Assembly: GCF_016583785.1 (NCBI RefSeq)
Contig: NZ_NRRU01000052.1
Location: 1 to 38,492 of the forward strand
Origin: Rubrivivax gelatinosus
Lineage (GTDB): Bacteria; Pseudomonadota; Gammaproteobacteria; Burkholderiales; Burkholderiaceae_C
Direction of reading: 5' to 3'
Length of the DNA stretch: 38,492 nucleotides
Shown: in pieces, positions 35,423-38,492 of the stretch
How positions within the stretch are numbered: the stretch's first letter is position 1
Layout: every line of letters starts with the position of its first letter
Position numbers and translations under genes: made by a program
Notes under the pieces: model-generated
The model's input: only the letters and a program-made list of their open reading frames with translations
What the model was told of the DNA's origin: nothing
Database searches by the model: none

Positions 35423-35830
35423 CGGCCGCAGCACCACGTTGAGCCCGGGCCGCAGCTCCGAGGCCGGGATGTAGCCGATGGCGCCGGGCGTGGCCTGGAC
35501 GAAGTCGATGATCGCGGCCGCCGTCGCCAGCTCGCGCGGCGGCACGCCCTTGCCGACGTGGCGGCGCACGGTCCAGAAGGCGACGTAACGGGCATCGTCG
35601 AGCTGCACGACCTGGGTCAGGAAACGCTCGCGCCAGGGCGTGCCCGAGGGGGCATTGACGACCAGCGCGGGCGCGCCGTCGACCGCGACCGCGCGCCCCG
35701 TGTACAGGCGCTGCAGCGTCGTGGCGTCGACGTGGGCCATGCCCGGATGGGCGATGACGACGACGCTGTCGGCAGCGCGTGCACCCAGGCACAGCAGCAG
35801 GCCGGCGATGAAGGCGAGGAGGGCTCTCAT
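35420..35830 (-). CDS. Small PstS-like periplasmic binding protein
   Basis: A 136-residue exported protein with signal peptide 'MRALLAFIAGLLLCLGARA'. The mature ~116 residues match one lobe of a PBP-like (phosphate-type) fold: 'LQRLYTGRAVAVDGAPALVVNAPSGTPWRERFLTQVV', 'YVAFWTVRRHVGKGVPPRELATAAAIIDFVQATPGAIGYIPASEL'. The G-A-I-G-Y motif is characteristic of PstS-like proteins. It is far shorter than transport PstS (~330 aa), so it is probably a sensor partner rather than a transporter subunit. It follows the outer-membrane barrel gene by 10 nt. Confidence 0.85.
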   Translation of the reverse strand: MRALLAFIAGLLLCLGARAADSVVVIAHPGMAHVDATTLQRLYTGRAVAVDGAPALVVNAPSGTPWRERFLTQVVQLDDARYVAFWTVRRHVGKGVPPRELATAAAIIDFVQATPGAIGYIPASELRPGLNVVLRP

Positions 35831-35840
35831 CGGGCGCGCC

Positions 35841-37142
35841 TCAGAAGCTGAAGCTGTAGTTGAGCGACCACAGGTCCAGATGCGTGTCGTGGATCGTGTC
35901 GGAACCCGGCGGCGTCTCGATCAGCCGGCTCAGGTCGCCGACGTGGGTGCGTTTCCACTCGAACTTCAGCTTGCTGCGTGCATCGAGCGCCCACGACGCA
36001 CCCAGCGCCACCGAGCGCTGGTCGGCGGCCCAGATGCCCTCGGCCATCAGGCGCTGCGCGGCGTTCAGCTGGGCGGCGCCCGGCACGGTGGCGGGCAGCG
36101 GGTGCGCGGTGAGCTTGCGGTACCAGTCGCGCGTGCCCTTTGTCGAGCGCAGGCGCGCGAGACTGAGGTAGGGCGTCACGGCACCGAACTCCCGGAACAG
36201 CGCGACGTAGCCGCCCGAGGTGTTGGAGCCGAGTTCGGTGTCGCGCTGCAGGTCGCGCGCGTATTCGGCGGCCACGCGCCAGTGGCCGCCCAGGCGCTGC
36301 TCCAGGCCGAGCGTGAAGACCCAGTTCGTGATCGTCGACACCGTGCGCACGTCGGGGCCGTAGGGGACGCTGTCGTCGACCTTGTAGAAGCCCGGCAGGC
36401 CCTCGCCCAGCGAGACGTAGGGCAGCGTCACCGGCACCTTCTTGCCGTCGGTCTGCGAGGTGCGCACCCGGTGCAGGCCGGCGCGCCACAGGCCACCCGG
36501 CTGGCGCAGCGCCAGCACCACGCCCTGCATGTGGGTGTCGATGTCGACGAAGACCGCACCCGGCTCGACGAAGCCGGGCAGGCCGTCGCGCGACCAGAAG
36601 CGCGCCGTCGTCGACATGCGGCCGGCATAGGCGTCGAGCGAGAGTTCGTCGGCGCCGAGGCTCCAGGTCCGGGTGGTGGACACGCCGTCGAACTCGTTGG
36701 ACGGCACGATCGAGTACATCTCGGTCGGCAGCCGCGCCAGGTCGTGCGTCGCGCCGACGTCCAGGATCTCGGAGTGCAGGTACAGCGGCACGCGCATGCG
36801 CCCGGCGCGCAGCAGCCAGTCGTCGTCGGGGCGCCAGGCGAGGAAGGCCCAGGTCGGCGTCAGGTCCCAGCGGCTGTCCTTCTCGAGCGACTGCGCCGCC
36901 TTCAGCTGCAGCGTCGCCGACCACTTCGGCGCCAGGCTCGCGTCGAGCTGCAGCCCGAGCACGCTGTCGCGGTCGACGCTGCCGCCGTCGTCGACGCTGC
37001 GTTCGTAGACCCAGCCGCGGCTGGACTGGGCCCAGCCCAGCGTGCCGAAGCCGGACCACGACAGGTCCAGCGCCAGCGCCGGGGCGGCGGCGGCGGCGAG
37101 GGCGGCGCAGGCCAGCGCGTGGTGGAGCCGGTTCCGGGACAT
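35841..37142 (-). CDS. Outer-membrane beta-barrel (porin-like) protein
   Basis: A 433-residue exported protein with signal peptide 'ALACAALAAAAAPALA' ending near residue 25. The mature part is rich in alternating aromatic/polar strands ('LSWSGFGTLGWAQSSRGWVYERS', 'WLLRAGRMRVPLYLHSE', 'HWRVAAEYARDLQ') and ends 'LDLWSLNYSFSF' with the terminal Phe expected for a barrel. It differs from the OmpC-type porin at 20083-21090. GAGGAAACC precedes ATG 37142. It sits between the HD-GYP regulator (18 nt upstream) and the PstS-like gene. The ligand is unknown. Confidence 0.87.
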   Translation of the reverse strand: MSRNRLHHALACAALAAAAAPALALDLSWSGFGTLGWAQSSRGWVYERSVDDGGSVDRDSVLGLQLDASLAPKWSATLQLKAAQSLEKDSRWDLTPTWAFLAWRPDDDWLLRAGRMRVPLYLHSEILDVGATHDLARLPTEMYSIVPSNEFDGVSTTRTWSLGADELSLDAYAGRMSTTARFWSRDGLPGFVEPGAVFVDIDTHMQGVVLALRQPGGLWRAGLHRVRTSQTDGKKVPVTLPYVSLGEGLPGFYKVDDSVPYGPDVRTVSTITNWVFTLGLEQRLGGHWRVAAEYARDLQRDTELGSNTSGGYVALFREFGAVTPYLSLARLRSTKGTRDWYRKLTAHPLPATVPGAAQLNAAQRLMAEGIWAADQRSVALGASWALDARSKLKFEWKRTHVGDLSRLIETPPGSDTIHDTHLDLWSLNYSFSF

Positions 37143-37160
37143 GGTTTCCTCTCGTGCTCG

Positions 37161-38294
37161 TCAGTCCTTGAGCCGCGTCGCGATCTCGACGAAACGGCTC
37201 TCGCAGGCCTGCAGCCCCTCGACCAGCAGCGGGTCGAAGTGACGGCCGGCGCCGTCGCCGATCGTGGCCATGGCCTCGGCATGCGACAGCGGCTGCTTGT
37301 AGGGCCGGCGGCTGATCAGCGCGTCGTAGACGTCGGCCACCGCCATCAGGCGCGCGGCCAGCGGGATCGCCTCGCCGGCCAGGCCGTCGGGGTAGCCGCT
37401 GCCGTCCCAGCGCTCGTGGTGGTGGCGTGCGATCTGCCGCGCGTAGACCAGCATCGCGCCGGCGTCGGCACCGAGGTGGTCGAGCGCACGCTGCAGCAGG
37501 TCGCCGCCATGCACGGTGTGGGCCTTCATCACGACCCACTCCTCGGCGCTGAGCGCGCCGGGCTTGAGCAGCACGGCGTCGCGTATCGCCACCTTGCCGA
37601 TGTCGTGCAGCGGCGCGGCCTTGGCCAGGTCCTCGACCGCCTCGGGCGTGAGCTGCGCCGCCGGCACCTTCGCCGCGTACCAGCCGGCGAGCGCACGCAC
37701 GTACTCCTCGGTGCGCTTGACATGGTTGCCGGTGGCCTCGTCGCGGAACTCGGCCAGCCCGAGGATCAGGAACAGCGTCGTCTCGCGCAGCCGCTCGGCC
37801 TCGCGCCGGCGGCGCTCGAGCTCGCGGCTCAGGTGTGCGTTGCGGTCGTGCAGCACGTCGCGCGCGACCTTCAGCTGCAGCTGGGTGCGCACGCGGGCGC
37901 GCACGGTCTCCGGGTTGAAGGGCTTGTGGATGAAATCGGCGCCGCCGGCGGCAAAACCTTCGGCCTCGTGTTCGGGCTTGGTGAGCGCGGTCAGGAACAG
38001 CACCGGCACGTCGGCCAGCGCCGGCTCGGCTTTGAGCCGGCGGCAGACCTCGAAACCGTCCAGCCCCGGCATCATCACGTCGAGCACGATCAGGTCCGGC
38101 GCCTGGGCGGCGGCGAGCTGCAGCGCGCGTGCGCCGCTGAGCGCGATCTTCACCTGGTACTCGGGCGCCAGCACCTGCGCCAGCAGCGCCAGGTTGGCCG
38201 GGGAGTCGTCGACGACGAGCACCGACAGCCGGCGCCCGGATGCGCAGGCTTCGAGCATCGGGTCGGGGCCCGAGGGCAGCGCTTGGACGTTCAT
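37161..38294 (-). CDS. Response regulator with HD-GYP domain (c-di-GMP phosphodiesterase)
   Basis: A 377-residue regulator. The receiver at about residues 23-140 has acidic Asp29/Asp30 ('VLVVDDSPANLALL'), phospho-acceptor Asp72 ('LIVLDVMMPGLDG') and Lys in 'DFIHKPFNPE'. A helical linker (about 145-190) leads to the HD-GYP domain with 'LHDIGKVAIRD' (His230-Asp231), 'HHHERWDGSGYPDGLAGEAIPLAARLMAVADVYDAL' (GYP near 298-300) and the Arg/Pro motif 'SRRPYKQPLSH'. All catalytic residues appear intact, so it should hydrolyse c-di-GMP when phosphorylated. ATG 38294 overlaps the TGA of the upstream kinase gene (ATGA). Confidence 0.94.
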   Translation of the reverse strand: MNVQALPSGPDPMLEACASGRRLSVLVVDDSPANLALLAQVLAPEYQVKIALSGARALQLAAAQAPDLIVLDVMMPGLDGFEVCRRLKAEPALADVPVLFLTALTKPEHEAEGFAAGGADFIHKPFNPETVRARVRTQLQLKVARDVLHDRNAHLSRELERRRREAERLRETTLFLILGLAEFRDEATGNHVKRTEEYVRALAGWYAAKVPAAQLTPEAVEDLAKAAPLHDIGKVAIRDAVLLKPGALSAEEWVVMKAHTVHGGDLLQRALDHLGADAGAMLVYARQIARHHHERWDGSGYPDGLAGEAIPLAARLMAVADVYDALISRRPYKQPLSHAEAMATIGDGAGRHFDPLLVEGLQACESRFVEIATRLKD

Positions 38295-38492
38295 GGCGGC
38301 GGCAGGGCGGCAAGTGCGGCTTCGAAGTCGAGCGCGTTCATGGCCTGGGTCAGGCGGCGCCGCGCCGGGGGCGCGAGCCCGAGACGCATCGCCTTCTGGT
38401 GCGTCTGCCACCAGACGATGGCCTCGCTGTCGGCCGCCTGCAGCAGCAGGCGCAGGCGCGCGATCGCCGCCGCCGGCGCCAGCTGCTGCAGG
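38291..38492 (-). CDS. C-terminal end of a probable hybrid sensor histidine kinase (truncated by window)
   Basis: Sixty-six codons of an open frame run from the window edge to TGA at 38293-38291, overlapping the HD-GYP start. The visible part is helical: 'LRLLLQAADSEAIVWWQTHQKAMRLGL' and 'RRLTQAMNALDFEAALAALPPP'. The 'F/L-D-F-E-A-A-L-A-A-L' ending is common at the C-terminus of hybrid kinases and receiver-Hpt proteins in this group. No catalytic motif is inside the window, so the kinase label rests on this tail and the tight overlap with a response regulator. Confidence 0.6.
   Translation of the reverse strand, partial: LQQLAPAAAIARLRLLLQAADSEAIVWWQTHQKAMRLGLAPPARRRLTQAMNALDFEAALAALPPP

Overview
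The window is about 38.5 kb of very GC-rich DNA (roughly 70% or more by eye). Gene content is typical of a betaproteobacterium of the order Burkholderiales, in the Rubrivivax/Leptothrix/Roseateles neighbourhood. Pointers are the short H-NS with a T-W-x-G-R-G-K-R-P-x-W-L tail, the OmpC-type porin, the glcDEF locus, the lplT / alr-arfB-radA block and the ilvE plus CHCC zinc-finger pair. This assignment is inference. Genes are densely packed: most same-strand neighbours share ATGA, GTGA or TGATG start/stop overlaps, and several convergent pairs are 0-3 nt apart. I see no insertion sequence, prophage, CRISPR array, tRNA or rRNA.

Layout. 1-540: 3' end of a membrane-anchored protein, possibly a Ser/Thr kinase. 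620-5065: glycolate oxidase genes glcD, glcE, (SAM methyltransferase), glcF. 5067-10095: EamA permease, DUF885 peptidase-like protein, AraC regulator, GT4 glycosyltransferase. 10158-11985: glpK and hns. 12434-13398: OsmC protein and GNAT acetyltransferase. 13475-19952, all on the minus strand: two oligopeptide-type ABC ATPases, a Tat-type solute-binding protein, an amidase, a TTC38-like TPR protein and a DUF1992 protein. 20083-21090: a porin with its own promoter region and terminator. 21447-23770: CYTH protein and the two ABC permeases. 23897-27807: an unknown 79-aa protein, LysR regulator, aromatic aminotransferase, glutathione peroxidase and a receiver protein. 27808-35401: EamA permease, lplT, alr, arfB, radA, phosphoesterase, small membrane protein, ilvE, CHCC zinc finger. 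35420-38492: an operon of hybrid-kinase C-terminus, HD-GYP response regulator, outer-membrane barrel and small PstS-like periplasmic protein.

Functional links. GlcD/E/F would oxidise glycolate to glyoxylate, but glcE is damaged: a perfect 20-nt inverted repeat (3013-3032 / 3051-3070) lies exactly where the protein leaves family similarity, and the expected C-terminus resumes in another frame. The dipeptide-type ABC transporter is complete in parts (two permeases, two ATPases, one binding protein) but split by a CYTH gene and a monocistronic porin. The last four genes look like an envelope-sensing, c-di-GMP-lowering signalling unit.

The best candidates for something new are the glcE inverted-repeat lesion, the kinase/HD-GYP/barrel/PstS-like operon, the split transporter with near-leaderless promoters, and a convergent-gene hairpin whose outer pairs are the two stop codons (35399-35422). 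None of these is proven from sequence alone.
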